From NCBI RefSeq assembly GCF_017948485.1, contig NZ_JAFFSX010000029.1, positions 62,001-126,000 of the forward strand: a DNA stretch of 64,000 nucleotides. Reading direction: 5' to 3'. The notes under the pieces are model-generated. The model saw only the letters and a program-made list of their open reading frames with translations. It searched no databases and was not told the origin of the DNA. Numbering within the stretch: the stretch's first letter is position 1; the number at the start of each line of letters is the position of its first letter. Both the position numbers and the translations under genes were made by a program. Source of the DNA: Streptomyces sp. GESEQ-35. GTDB taxonomy: Bacteria; Actinomycetota; Actinomycetes; Streptomycetales; Streptomycetaceae. This document shows positions 41,676-50,757 of this stretch, in pieces.

Positions 41676-44176
41676 CCGTGACCACCAACGCTCCCTCCGG
41701 AGGGGGAGAGGCGGCGGTCCCGCCGGAAGACCTCGTCACGCTGACGATCGACGGCGTGGAGATCAGCGTGCCCAAGGGCACCCTGGTCATCCGGGCCGCC
41801 GAGCAACTCGGCATCGAGATCCCCCGGTTCTGCGACCATCCCCTCCTCGATCCGGCCGGCGCCTGCCGCCAGTGCATCGTCGAGGTCGAGGGCCAGCGCA
41901 AGCCGATGGCGTCCTGCACGATCACGTGCACGGACGGGATGGTGGTGAAGACCCACCTCACCTCGCCGGTCGCCGAGAAGGCGCAGCACGGTGTGATGGA
42001 GCTGCTGCTCATCAACCACCCGCTGGACTGCCCCGTCTGCGACAAGGGCGGCGAGTGCCCGCTTCAGAACCAGGCCATGTCGCACGGCCAGGCCGAGTCC
42101 CGCTTCGAAGGAAAGAAGCGGACCTACGAGAAGCCGGTCCCGATCTCCACGCAGGTGCTGCTGGACCGGGAGCGGTGCGTGCTCTGCGCCCGCTGCACCC
42201 GGTTCTCCAACCAGATCGCGGGCGACCCGATGATCGAACTGCTCGAGCGGGGCGCGCTCCAGCAGGTCGGTACCGGTGAGGGCGACCCCTTCGAGTCGTA
42301 CTTCTCCGGCAACACCATCCAGATCTGCCCGGTCGGCGCGCTCACCTCGGCGGCGTACCGCTTCCGCTCCCGGCCCTTCGACCTCGTCTCCTCGCCCTCC
42401 GTGTGCGAGCACTGCTCCGGCGGCTGTGCGACCCGCACCGACCACCGGCGCGGCAAGGTCATGCGACGCCTCGGGGCCAACGACCCCGAGGTCAACGAAG
42501 AGTGGATCTGCGACAAGGGGCGCTTCGGCTTCCGGTATGCGCAGCAGCGGGACCGGATCGATACGCCGCTGGTGCGCAATGCCGAGGGCGAACTGGTCCC
42601 CGCTTCATGGCCGGAGGCCCTACAGATCGCCGCCCAGGGGCTGCTCGCCTCGCGCGGTCGCACCGGTGTGCTGACCGGCGGACGCCTCACCGTCGAGGAC
42701 GCGTACGCCTACAGCAAGTTCGCGCGCGTGGCGCTCGACACGAACGACATCGACTTCCGCGCGCGCGTCCACACCGGCGAGGAGGCCGACTTCCTGGCCG
42801 CCCGGGTCGCCGGGCGCGGACGGGATCTCGACGGTACGGGCGTCACGTACACCTCTCTGGAGAAGGCGCCCGCGGTCCTGCTGGTCGGGTTCGAGGCCGA
42901 AGAGGAGGCGCCGGGCGTCTTCCTGCGGCTGCGCAAGGCCTGGCGGGGACACGGACAGAAGGTGTTCGCGCTGGCCACGCATGCCACGCGCGGGCTGGAG
43001 AAGGCAGGAGGCACGCTGCTGCCCGCCGCTCCCGGCACCGAGACCGAGTGGCTGGACGCGCTCGCGAGTGGGGTCGGCCTGGAGGACGACGGCGCGAAGG
43101 CCGCCGAGGCGCTGCGCACCGAGGGTGCGGTGATCGTCGTCGGCGAGCGGCTGGCCGCGGTGGCGGGCGGACTGACCGCCTCGGTACGGGCCGCGTCCGC
43201 GACCGGCGCCCAGTTGGTGTGGATTCCGCGCCGGGCCGGCGAGCGGGGCGCGATCGAGGCGGGGGCGCTGCCGTCGGTGCTGCCCGGCGGGCGCCCGGCC
43301 ACCGACCCACGCGCGCGTGATGAGGTCGCAGCGGTTTGGGGTGTCGCCGAACTCCCGCACCGGTACGGCCGTGACACCGGCCAGATCGTCGAGGCCGCCG
43401 CCGCCGGCGAACTCCAGGCGCTGCTTGTCGCGGGCGTCGAGATCGCCGACCTGCCCGACCCGGCACGCACGCGTGAAGCGCTTCACGAAGTGGGCTTCGT
43501 GGTGTCGCTGGAGCTGCGGCCCAGCGAGGTCACCGAGCTCGCCGACGTCGTGCTGCCCGTCGCCGCGGTGGCCGAGAAGGCGGGCACGTTCCTCAACTGG
43601 GAAGGCCGAGTGCGTCTCTTCGAGGCCGCTCTCAAGCCCGACCACATGACCCGCACCCTCGCGCCGACCGACGCGCGTGCGCTGCAGATGCTGGCCGACG
43701 CCATGGACGTACACCTGGGGCTGCCGGATCTGCGCACCGCGCGCGCGGAGCTGGACCGGCTCGGTGCCTGGGACGGGCCGCGAGCCACCGAACCGCTGGA
43801 AACCGCGGGCGTGTTGCCGCGGCCGGCCGCCGGGGAGGCCGTGCTCGCCGGGCACCGGCTGCTGCTGGACCAGGGGCGCCTCCAGGAGGGCGACGACGCG
43901 CTCGCCGGGACGCGACATGCGGCCCACGCGCGTGTGTCGGCCGCGACTGCCGCCGAGGCGGGCGTCAAGGACGGTGACGTGCTCGCGGTGACGGGCTCAG
44001 CCGGAGTAACCGAACTCCCGCTGCGGGTCACTGAGATGCCCGACCGGGTGGTCTGGCTCCCGTTGAACTCCGCCGGTGGGGGCGTCGCCTCCGACACCGG
44101 GGCGCTGCCCGGCGCCCTCGTCCGCATCGGCCCGGCGACGCTCGCCGGCGAGGCCCCCAAGGAGGTGGAGGCATGA
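41672..44176 (+). CDS. nuoG: NADH-quinone oxidoreductase subunit G
   Basis: Largest peripheral subunit, 834 aa, carrying an iron-sulfur relay. From the N-terminus: [2Fe-2S] ligands in RFCDHPLLDPAGACRQC, the His/Cys-ligated cluster in CDKGGECPLQNQAMSHGQ, N4-type ligands in CVLCARCTRFS and ICPVGAL, and CEHCSGGC, then a degenerate molybdopterin-oxidoreductase-like domain that binds no cofactor in complex I. Overlaps nuoF and nuoH by 4 nt. Confidence 0.95.
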   Translation: MTVTTNAPSGGGEAAVPPEDLVTLTIDGVEISVPKGTLVIRAAEQLGIEIPRFCDHPLLDPAGACRQCIVEVEGQRKPMASCTITCTDGMVVKTHLTSPVAEKAQHGVMELLLINHPLDCPVCDKGGECPLQNQAMSHGQAESRFEGKKRTYEKPVPISTQVLLDRERCVLCARCTRFSNQIAGDPMIELLERGALQQVGTGEGDPFESYFSGNTIQICPVGALTSAAYRFRSRPFDLVSSPSVCEHCSGGCATRTDHRRGKVMRRLGANDPEVNEEWICDKGRFGFRYAQQRDRIDTPLVRNAEGELVPASWPEALQIAAQGLLASRGRTGVLTGGRLTVEDAYAYSKFARVALDTNDIDFRARVHTGEEADFLAARVAGRGRDLDGTGVTYTSLEKAPAVLLVGFEAEEEAPGVFLRLRKAWRGHGQKVFALATHATRGLEKAGGTLLPAAPGTETEWLDALASGVGLEDDGAKAAEALRTEGAVIVVGERLAAVAGGLTASVRAASATGAQLVWIPRRAGERGAIEAGALPSVLPGGRPATDPRARDEVAAVWGVAELPHRYGRDTGQIVEAAAAGELQALLVAGVEIADLPDPARTREALHEVGFVVSLELRPSEVTELADVVLPVAAVAEKAGTFLNWEGRVRLFEAALKPDHMTRTLAPTDARALQMLADAMDVHLGLPDLRTARAELDRLGAWDGPRATEPLETAGVLPRPAAGEAVLAGHRLLLDQGRLQEGDDALAGTRHAAHARVSAATAAEAGVKDGDVLAVTGSAGVTELPLRVTEMPDRVVWLPLNSAGGGVASDTGALPGALVRIGPATLAGEAPKEVEA

Positions 44177-45537
44177 ACGCGTACTTCGCTGCTGAAGACC
44201 TCTCGATGTTCGGCCGCGACCCCTGGTGGCTGGTCGTCATCAAGGCGGTGTTCTGCTTCGCCTTCCTGATGGTGACCGTGCTCTTCTCCATCGTCTGGGA
44301 GCGCAAGGTCGTCGCCTGGATGCAGTTGCGCATCGGCCCCAACCGGCACGGCCCCTGGGGCATGCTCCAGTCGCTCGCCGACGGCATCAAGCTGATGCTC
44401 AAGGAAGACCTCATCGTCAAACGCGCGGACAAGGCGGTCTACGTCCTCGCGCCGGTCGTCGCGGCCATCCCGGCCTTCATGGCGATCGCGGTGATCCCCT
44501 TCGGACCGGCCGGCAACGAGATCTCGATCTTCGGCCACCGCACGACGATGCAGCTCACCGACCTGCCGATCGCGATGCTCTACATCCTCGCGGTTGCCTC
44601 GGTCGGCATCTACGGCATCGTCCTTGCGGGTTGGAGTTCTGGATCCACCTACCCGCTGCTCGGCGGTCTGCGCTCCTGCGCACAGATGATCTCCTACGAG
44701 ATCGCCATGGGCGCCGCCTTCGCCTCCGTCTTCCTCTACTCGGGGTCGATGTCCACGTCGGCGATCGTCGAGGCGCAGCAGGACCGCTGGTACATCATCC
44801 TGCTGCCGGTCTCCTTCGTGATCTACATCATCACGATGGTCGGCGAGACCAACCGCGCCCCCTTCGACATGCCGGAGTCCGAGGGCGACCTGGTCGGCGG
44901 CTTCAACACCGAGTACTCGTCGATCAAGTTCGCGATGTTCATGCTCGCCGAGTACGTGAACATGGTGACCGTCTCGGCGGTGGCGACCACGCTCTTCCTG
45001 GGCGGCTGGCGGGCCCCCTGGCCGGTCACCACCTTCTGGGAGGGCGCGAACCACGGCTGGTGGCCGATGCTCTGGTTCGTTGTCAAGGTCCAGTTGCTGT
45101 TGTTCTTCTTCATCTGGCTGCGCGGCACGCTCCCGCGGGTCCGCTACGACCAGTTGATGAAGCTCGGCTGGAAGGTCCTCATCCCGGTCTCCGTGGTCTG
45201 GCTGATGCTCGTGGCCACGGTGCGGACGCTGCGGAACGAGAACTACGACTTCGCCGACATCGCCCTCTACGTCGGCGGCGGTGTCCTCGCCCTGCTGCTG
45301 CTCTCCTTCGTCGCCGACATGTTCCGCGAGAAGGGGAAGGCGGCCGATCGGCCCGCCGATGGACCCCCGGCCTTCGACCCGATGGCGGGCGGATTCCCCG
45401 TACCGCCACTGCCGGGACAGGACTTGCCGCCGGTGCCCCGGCGCCGTTCGCGCCGCGAGCGGGAGTTGATTGTCAGTGGTGGGTCGGATACTGCCAGTGA
45501 CGGATCTCTGGATGGAAAGGAGGCGTCCGATGGCTGA
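44173..45537 (+). CDS. nuoH: NADH-quinone oxidoreductase subunit H
   Basis: Membrane subunit forming the quinone tunnel and first proton path, 454 aa with eight helices. Typical segments are ERKVVAWMQLRIGPNRHGPW, GETNRAPFDMPESEGDLVGG and FNTEYSSIKFAMFMLAEY. A Pro/Arg-rich tail of about 65 residues extends beyond the last helix, longer than in most bacteria. It overlaps the nuoI start by 8 nt. Confidence 0.96.
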   Translation: MNAYFAAEDLSMFGRDPWWLVVIKAVFCFAFLMVTVLFSIVWERKVVAWMQLRIGPNRHGPWGMLQSLADGIKLMLKEDLIVKRADKAVYVLAPVVAAIPAFMAIAVIPFGPAGNEISIFGHRTTMQLTDLPIAMLYILAVASVGIYGIVLAGWSSGSTYPLLGGLRSCAQMISYEIAMGAAFASVFLYSGSMSTSAIVEAQQDRWYIILLPVSFVIYIITMVGETNRAPFDMPESEGDLVGGFNTEYSSIKFAMFMLAEYVNMVTVSAVATTLFLGGWRAPWPVTTFWEGANHGWWPMLWFVVKVQLLLFFFIWLRGTLPRVRYDQLMKLGWKVLIPVSVVWLMLVATVRTLRNENYDFADIALYVGGGVLALLLLSFVADMFREKGKAADRPADGPPAFDPMAGGFPVPPLPGQDLPPVPRRRSRRERELIVSGGSDTASDGSLDGKEASDG

Positions 45538-46141
45538 GGAGCCCAAGGAGGCCGGGCAGACGAAGCCTGGTTTCCAGAACCCCGTGGCCGGCTTCGGCGT
45601 GACCTTCAAGGCCATGTTCAAGAAGCGGCTGACCGAGCAGTACCCGGAGCAGCAGAAGACCACCGCACCCCGGTTCCACGGACGGCACCAGCTCAACCGC
45701 CATCCGGACGGCCTGGAGAAGTGCGTCGGCTGCGAGCTGTGCGCCTGGGCCTGTCCCGCCGACGCGATCTACGTCGAGGGCGCGGACAACACGGACGAGG
45801 AGCGCTACTCGCCGGGCGAGCGGTACGGCCGCGTCTACCAGATCAACTACGCCCGCTGCATCCTGTGCGGCCTGTGCATCGAGGCGTGTCCCACGCGCGC
45901 GTTGACGATGACGAACGAGTTCGAGCTCGCCGACTCCAGCCGCGCCAACCTCATCTACACCAAGGAACAGCTGCTGGCCGGCCTCGAAGACGGCATGGTC
46001 GACGCGCCGCACGCCATCTACCCGGGGATGGATGAGCAGGACTACTACCGGGGCCTGGTGACGGAGGCCGCGCCCGGCACCGAGCCGCAGGTGGCCGTCT
46101 CCAAGGGCGAGAAGCCCGAGGACGAGGGGGTGGGCGCGTGA
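45530..46141 (+). CDS. nuoI: NADH-quinone oxidoreductase subunit I
   Basis: A 203-aa ferredoxin-like subunit with two [4Fe-4S] clusters (N6a, N6b) that feed N2 in NuoB. Ligand sets are CVGCELCAWACP and CILCGLCIEACP. ATG at 45530 is preceded by GGAAAGGAGG; a longer in-frame start would read through the end of nuoH and is rejected. Coupled to nuoJ by a GTGA overlap. Confidence 0.96.
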   Translation: MAEEPKEAGQTKPGFQNPVAGFGVTFKAMFKKRLTEQYPEQQKTTAPRFHGRHQLNRHPDGLEKCVGCELCAWACPADAIYVEGADNTDEERYSPGERYGRVYQINYARCILCGLCIEACPTRALTMTNEFELADSSRANLIYTKEQLLAGLEDGMVDAPHAIYPGMDEQDYYRGLVTEAAPGTEPQVAVSKGEKPEDEGVGA

Positions 46142-46956
46142 ACGAGCAACTCGCCGCCTATTCGACCTCCACCGGAGAGGCCTTCCAGTTCTGGGTCCTC
46201 GGCACCGTCGCGGTGATCGGCGCCCTGTGCACCGTCTTCATGAAGAAGGCCGTGCACAGCGCGCTCTGCCTCGCCGGGACCATGATCATCCTGGCGGTGT
46301 TCTACCTCGCCAACGGCGCCTACTTCCTGGGCGTCGTACAGATCGTCGTCTACACCGGCGCGATCATGATGCTGTTCCTGTTCGTGGTGATGCTCGTCGG
46401 CGTGACGGCGGCGGACTCCTTGAAGGAGACCATCAAGGGCCAGCGCTGGCTGGCCCTTCTCTGTGGGCTCGGCTTCGGCATCCTGCTGGTCGCGGGCATC
46501 GGCAACGCCTCCCTGACGGAGTTCAACGGCCTGGCACAGGCGAACGCGAACGGCAATGTGGAGGGCATCGCCACCCTCCTCTTCACCAAGTACGTCTTCG
46601 CCTTCGAAATCACCGGCGCCCTGCTCATCACGGCCGCCGTCGGCGCCATGGTGCTCACCCACCGCGAGCGCACCGAGCGGGCCAAGACCCAGCGCGAGCT
46701 GGCCGAGGAGCGCGTGCGCGAGGGCAAGCACCTTCCGCCGCTGCCCGCGCCCGGCGTCTACGCCCGGCACAACGCGGTGGACATCGCGGGCCTGCTGCCC
46801 GACGGCACCCCGTCCGAGCTCACCGTCAGCAAGACGCTGCGCGAGCGCGGCCAGATCCGTGATGTGTCCGCCGAGGCGATCAGCGACCTCAAGGCCCTGG
46901 AACAGCGCTCCGAAGACCGTCTGGAGCGCACGAACAGCGGGGAGGCGTCGAAGTGA
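46138..46956 (+). CDS. nuoJ: NADH-quinone oxidoreductase subunit J
   Basis: Membrane subunit, 272 aa, with five helices in the first 175 residues, including the family segment FLGVVQIVVYTGAIMMLFLF that contains the pi-bulge helix important for coupling. The C-terminal 95 residues are a hydrophilic Arg/Glu-rich extension, unusually long. It overlaps nuoK by 4 nt. Confidence 0.95.
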   Translation: MNEQLAAYSTSTGEAFQFWVLGTVAVIGALCTVFMKKAVHSALCLAGTMIILAVFYLANGAYFLGVVQIVVYTGAIMMLFLFVVMLVGVTAADSLKETIKGQRWLALLCGLGFGILLVAGIGNASLTEFNGLAQANANGNVEGIATLLFTKYVFAFEITGALLITAAVGAMVLTHRERTERAKTQRELAEERVREGKHLPPLPAPGVYARHNAVDIAGLLPDGTPSELTVSKTLRERGQIRDVSAEAISDLKALEQRSEDRLERTNSGEASK

Positions 46957-47252
46957 ACCCGGTCAACTACGTCTATCTCGCCGCCCTGTTGTTCACGATC
47001 GGCGCCACCGGCGTGCTGATCCGGCGGAACGCGATCGTCGTCTTCATGTGCGTCGAGCTGATGCTCAACGCCTGCAATCTCGCGCTCGTCGCCTTCTCCC
47101 GGATGCACGGCAACCTCGACGGTCAGGTCATCGCGTTCTTCACGATGGTCGTCGCCGCCGCGGAGGTCGTGGTCGGGCTCGCGATCATCGTGTCGCTGTT
47201 CCGTTCCCGCCACTCGGCCTCGGTCGACGACGCCAGCCTGATGAAGCTCTAA
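46953..47252 (+). CDS. nuoK: NADH-quinone oxidoreductase subunit K
   Basis: A 99-aa, three-helix membrane subunit and standard length for the family. The conserved glutamates for the proton path are in VFMCVELMLNACNLALVAFS and in the last helix (VAAAEVVVGLAIIV). nuoL follows after 14 nt. Confidence 0.97.
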   Translation: MNPVNYVYLAALLFTIGATGVLIRRNAIVVFMCVELMLNACNLALVAFSRMHGNLDGQVIAFFTMVVAAAEVVVGLAIIVSLFRSRHSASVDDASLMKL

Positions 47253-47266
47253 GGGGTCGCTGAATC

Positions 47267-49180
47267 GTGGAGAACCTGATTGCGCTGCTGATCGCGGCGC
47301 CTCTGCTCGGAGCGGCCGTGCTGCTGTGCGGCGGTCGGCGGCTCGATGCCGTCGGCCACTGGATCGGGACGGTCCTCGCGGCCGCCTCATTCGTGATCGG
47401 CGCCGTCCTCTTCGTCGACATGCTGGGGAAGGGCGCCGACGAACGCGAGCTCAGCCAGCACCTGTTCAGCTGGGTGCCGGTCGAGGGCTTCCAGGCGGAC
47501 GTCGCCTTCCAGCTCGACCAGCTGTCGATGACGTTCGTGCTGCTGATCACCGGCGTCGGCTCGCTGATCCACCTGTACTCGGTCGGGTACATGGAGCACG
47601 ACGAGCGGCGCCGCCGCTTCTTCGGCTACCTGAACCTGTTCCTCGCGGCGATGCTGCTGCTCGTCCTCGCCGACAACTACCTACTGCTGTACGTCGGCTG
47701 GGAGGGCGTCGGTCTCGCGTCCTACCTGCTGATCGGCTTCTGGCAGCACAAGCCCAGCGCGGCGACCGCCGCGAAGAAGGCCTTCCTGGTCAACCGGGTC
47801 GGCGACATGGGCCTGTCGATCGCAATCATGATCATGTTCACGACGTTCGGGACCTTCGCCTTCGGCCCGGTGCTCGGCACCCACGAAGAGGCGGGCCTCT
47901 CCGCGGACACCAGTGAGGCCACGCTCACCGGCATCGCCCTGATGCTGCTCCTGGCAGCGTGCGGCAAGTCCGCCCAGGTGCCGCTGCAGTCCTGGCTCGG
48001 GGACGCGATGGAGGGCCCGACCCCGGTCTCGGCCCTCATCCACGCCGCGACGATGGTGACCGCGGGCGTCTATCTGATCGTCCGCTCCGGCGCCATCTTC
48101 AACGCGGCGCCCGACGCGCAGCTGGTCGTCACCATCGTCGGAGCCGTCACGCTCCTGTTCGGTGCGATCGTCGGTTGCGCGAAGGACGACATCAAGAAGG
48201 CGCTGGCCGGCTCGACCATGTCGCAGATCGGCTACATGATCCTCGCCGCGGGCCTCGGTCCCATCGGCTACGTCTTCGCGATCATGCACCTGGTGACGCA
48301 CGGCTTCTTCAAGGCCGGGCTGTTCCTCGGCGCCGGCTCGGTCATGCACGGCATGAACGAGGAGGTCGACATGCGCAAGTACGGCGGCCTCCGCAAGTAC
48401 ATGCCCGTCACCTTCGTCACCTTCGGCCTCGGCTACCTCGCCATCATCGGCTTCCCGGGTCTGTCCGGCTTCTTCTCCAAGGACAAGATCATCGAGGCGG
48501 CGTTCGCCAAGGGCGGCACCGAGGGCTGGATCCTCGGCGGCGCGGCCCTGCTGGGCGCGGCCATCACGGCGTTCTACATGACGCGCGTGATGCTGATGAC
48601 GTTCTTCGGCGAGAAGCGCTGGCAGCCCGATGCGAACGGCAATGAGCCGCACCCGCACGAGTCGCCGAGGTCCATGACGATCCCGATGATCGTGCTGGCC
48701 TTCGGATCGGTCTTCGCAGGCGGGTTCTTCAGCATCGGCGACCGCTTCCTGCACTGGCTGGAGCCCATCACCGGGCACGACCACGGCGACTCCCCGGTCA
48801 GCGCTCTGACGGTCACCCTGGCCACCATGGTGGTCCTGGTACTGGGCGTCGCCCTCGCCTACGCCCAGTACGGCCGTCGCCCGGTCCCGGTCCTCGCCCC
48901 GCGCGGATCGCTGCTCACCCGGGCCGCCCGCCGTGACCTGCTCCAGGACGACTTCAACCACGTCGTCCTGGTCCGCGGCGGCGAGCACCTCACGCGGTCC
49001 CTGGTGTACGTCGACCACACCCTGGTCGACGGAGTCGTCAACGGCACGGCGGCCTCGGTCGGCGGCCTCTCCGGACGCATGCGCAAGCTGCAGAACGGCT
49101 ACGCGCGGTCGTACGCGTTCTCGATGTTCGGCGGTGCGGCCATCCTCGTCGCCGCGACCCTGCTGATGAGGGCGGTCTGA
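47267..49180 (+). CDS. nuoL: NADH-quinone oxidoreductase subunit L
   Basis: Distal antiporter-like proton-pumping subunit, 637 aa with about 15-16 helices plus the long lateral helix region at the C-terminus. Family motifs include YVGWEGVGLASYLLIGFW, PTPVSALIHAATMVTAGVYL and HGFFKAGLFLGAGSVMHGMN. GTG start with AAGGGGT upstream. Followed by nuoM after 5 nt. Confidence 0.97.
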   Translation: MENLIALLIAAPLLGAAVLLCGGRRLDAVGHWIGTVLAAASFVIGAVLFVDMLGKGADERELSQHLFSWVPVEGFQADVAFQLDQLSMTFVLLITGVGSLIHLYSVGYMEHDERRRRFFGYLNLFLAAMLLLVLADNYLLLYVGWEGVGLASYLLIGFWQHKPSAATAAKKAFLVNRVGDMGLSIAIMIMFTTFGTFAFGPVLGTHEEAGLSADTSEATLTGIALMLLLAACGKSAQVPLQSWLGDAMEGPTPVSALIHAATMVTAGVYLIVRSGAIFNAAPDAQLVVTIVGAVTLLFGAIVGCAKDDIKKALAGSTMSQIGYMILAAGLGPIGYVFAIMHLVTHGFFKAGLFLGAGSVMHGMNEEVDMRKYGGLRKYMPVTFVTFGLGYLAIIGFPGLSGFFSKDKIIEAAFAKGGTEGWILGGAALLGAAITAFYMTRVMLMTFFGEKRWQPDANGNEPHPHESPRSMTIPMIVLAFGSVFAGGFFSIGDRFLHWLEPITGHDHGDSPVSALTVTLATMVVLVLGVALAYAQYGRRPVPVLAPRGSLLTRAARRDLLQDDFNHVVLVRGGEHLTRSLVYVDHTLVDGVVNGTAASVGGLSGRMRKLQNGYARSYAFSMFGGAAILVAATLLMRAV

Positions 49181-49185
49181 TACCG

Positions 49186-50757
49186 ATGTCCTTTCCACTG
49201 CTGACAGCGACGGCGGTGCTCCCCGCGATCGGGGCGATCGCCACGGCCGCCGTACCGGCCGCGCAGCGCACCGCCGCCAAGTGGCTTGCGCTGGTGGTCT
49301 CGTTGGGCACCCTCGGGCTGGCCATCACGACCCTGGTGCGCTTCGATCCGGACGGCGACCGCTACCAGCTCACCGAATCCCACGCCTGGATCGCGGAGTT
49401 CGGGGTCAGATACGAGCTGGGTGTGGACGGCATCGCGGTGGCGCTGCTCGCGCTGACCGCCCTGCTGATCCCGTTCATCATCCTCGCGGGCTGGCACGAC
49501 GCCGACCCGTTGGAGACCGGCAGCAAGCGGTGGCGGCCGACGCAGGGCTTCTTCGCCCTGATCCTGGCCGTCGAGGCGATGGTGATCATCTCCTTCGAGG
49601 CCACCGACGTCTTCCTCTTCTACATCTTCTTCGAAGCCATGCTGATCCCGATGTACTTCCTCATCGGCGGCTTCGGGGACCGTGCTCACGAACACGGCGA
49701 GAAGGCGGCGTCCACGCAACGGTCGTATGCCGCCGTGAAGTTCCTGCTCTACAACCTGGTCGGCGGCCTGATCATGCTGGCCGCGGTGATCGGCCTGTAT
49801 GTGGTCGCCGGGAACTTCTCGCTCCAGGAGATCGCCGAGGCGCGGGCCAACGGCTCGCTGGACATGGCGACCAACACCGAACGCTGGCTGTTCCTGGGCT
49901 TCTTCTTCGCCTTCGCGGTGAAGGCCCCGCTGTGGCCGCTGCACACCTGGCTGCCCAACGCGATGGGGGAGGCCACCGCTCCGGTCGCCGTCCTCATCAC
50001 GGCGGTCGTCGACAAGGTGGGCACCTTCGCGATGCTCCGCTTCTGCCTCCAGCTGTTCCCGGAGGCGTCGAAGTGGGCGACGCCCGCCATCCTCGTACTG
50101 GCGCTGATCAGCATCATCTACGGGGCACTGCTCGCCGTCGGCCAGCGGGACATCAAGCGGCTGGTGGCGTACGCGTCGATCTCGCACTTCGGGTTCATCA
50201 TCATGGGCATCTTCGCGATGACCAGCCAGGGCCAGTCGGGCGCGACGCTGTACATGGTCAACCACGGAATCTCGACGGCCGCGTTGATGCTGGTGGCCGG
50301 CTTCCTGATCTCGCGGCGTGGCTCGCGGCTCATCGCGGACTACGGAGGCGTGCAGAAGGTCGCTCCGGTGCTCGCCGGGACCTTCCTGATCGGAGGCCTG
50401 GCGACCCTGTCGCTGCCGGGACTCGCGCCGTTCGTGAGCGAATTCCTGGTTCTGGTCGGCACGTTCGCGCGCTATCCGGTGATCGGCATCATCGCCACCT
50501 TCGGCATCGTCCTCGCCGCGCTGTACACCCTCGTCCTCTATCAGAGGACGATGACGGGCCCGGTGAAGCCCGAGGTGGCGGCGATGCCGGATCTCAGGGT
50601 GCGTGAACTCGTGGTCGTCGCCCCGCTGGTCGCGTTGCTGATCGTCCTGGGCGTCTACCCGAAGCCCGTCACGGACATCGTCAACCCGGCGGTCAAGCAG
50701 ACCATGTCCGACGTAGAGCAGAAGGATCCTCAGCCCGAGGTGGAGGCGGCCAAGTGA
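49186..50757 (+). CDS. nuoM: NADH-quinone oxidoreductase subunit M
   Basis: Antiporter-like proton-pumping subunit, 523 aa with about 14 helices. Motifs: FEAMLIPMYFLIGGFGD with the key glutamate, VKAPLWPLHTWLPNAMGEAT with the conserved lysine, and DIKRLVAYASISHFGF. Stop overlaps the nuoN GTG by 4 nt. Confidence 0.97.
   Translation: MSFPLLTATAVLPAIGAIATAAVPAAQRTAAKWLALVVSLGTLGLAITTLVRFDPDGDRYQLTESHAWIAEFGVRYELGVDGIAVALLALTALLIPFIILAGWHDADPLETGSKRWRPTQGFFALILAVEAMVIISFEATDVFLFYIFFEAMLIPMYFLIGGFGDRAHEHGEKAASTQRSYAAVKFLLYNLVGGLIMLAAVIGLYVVAGNFSLQEIAEARANGSLDMATNTERWLFLGFFFAFAVKAPLWPLHTWLPNAMGEATAPVAVLITAVVDKVGTFAMLRFCLQLFPEASKWATPAILVLALISIIYGALLAVGQRDIKRLVAYASISHFGFIIMGIFAMTSQGQSGATLYMVNHGISTAALMLVAGFLISRRGSRLIADYGGVQKVAPVLAGTFLIGGLATLSLPGLAPFVSEFLVLVGTFARYPVIGIIATFGIVLAALYTLVLYQRTMTGPVKPEVAAMPDLRVRELVVVAPLVALLIVLGVYPKPVTDIVNPAVKQTMSDVEQKDPQPEVEAAK

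Noticed and set aside
43483..45696. 737-codon minus-strand frame opposite nuoG/nuoH
   Set aside because: His/Asp/Arg-rich shadow; nuoG and nuoH are unambiguous on the other strand.
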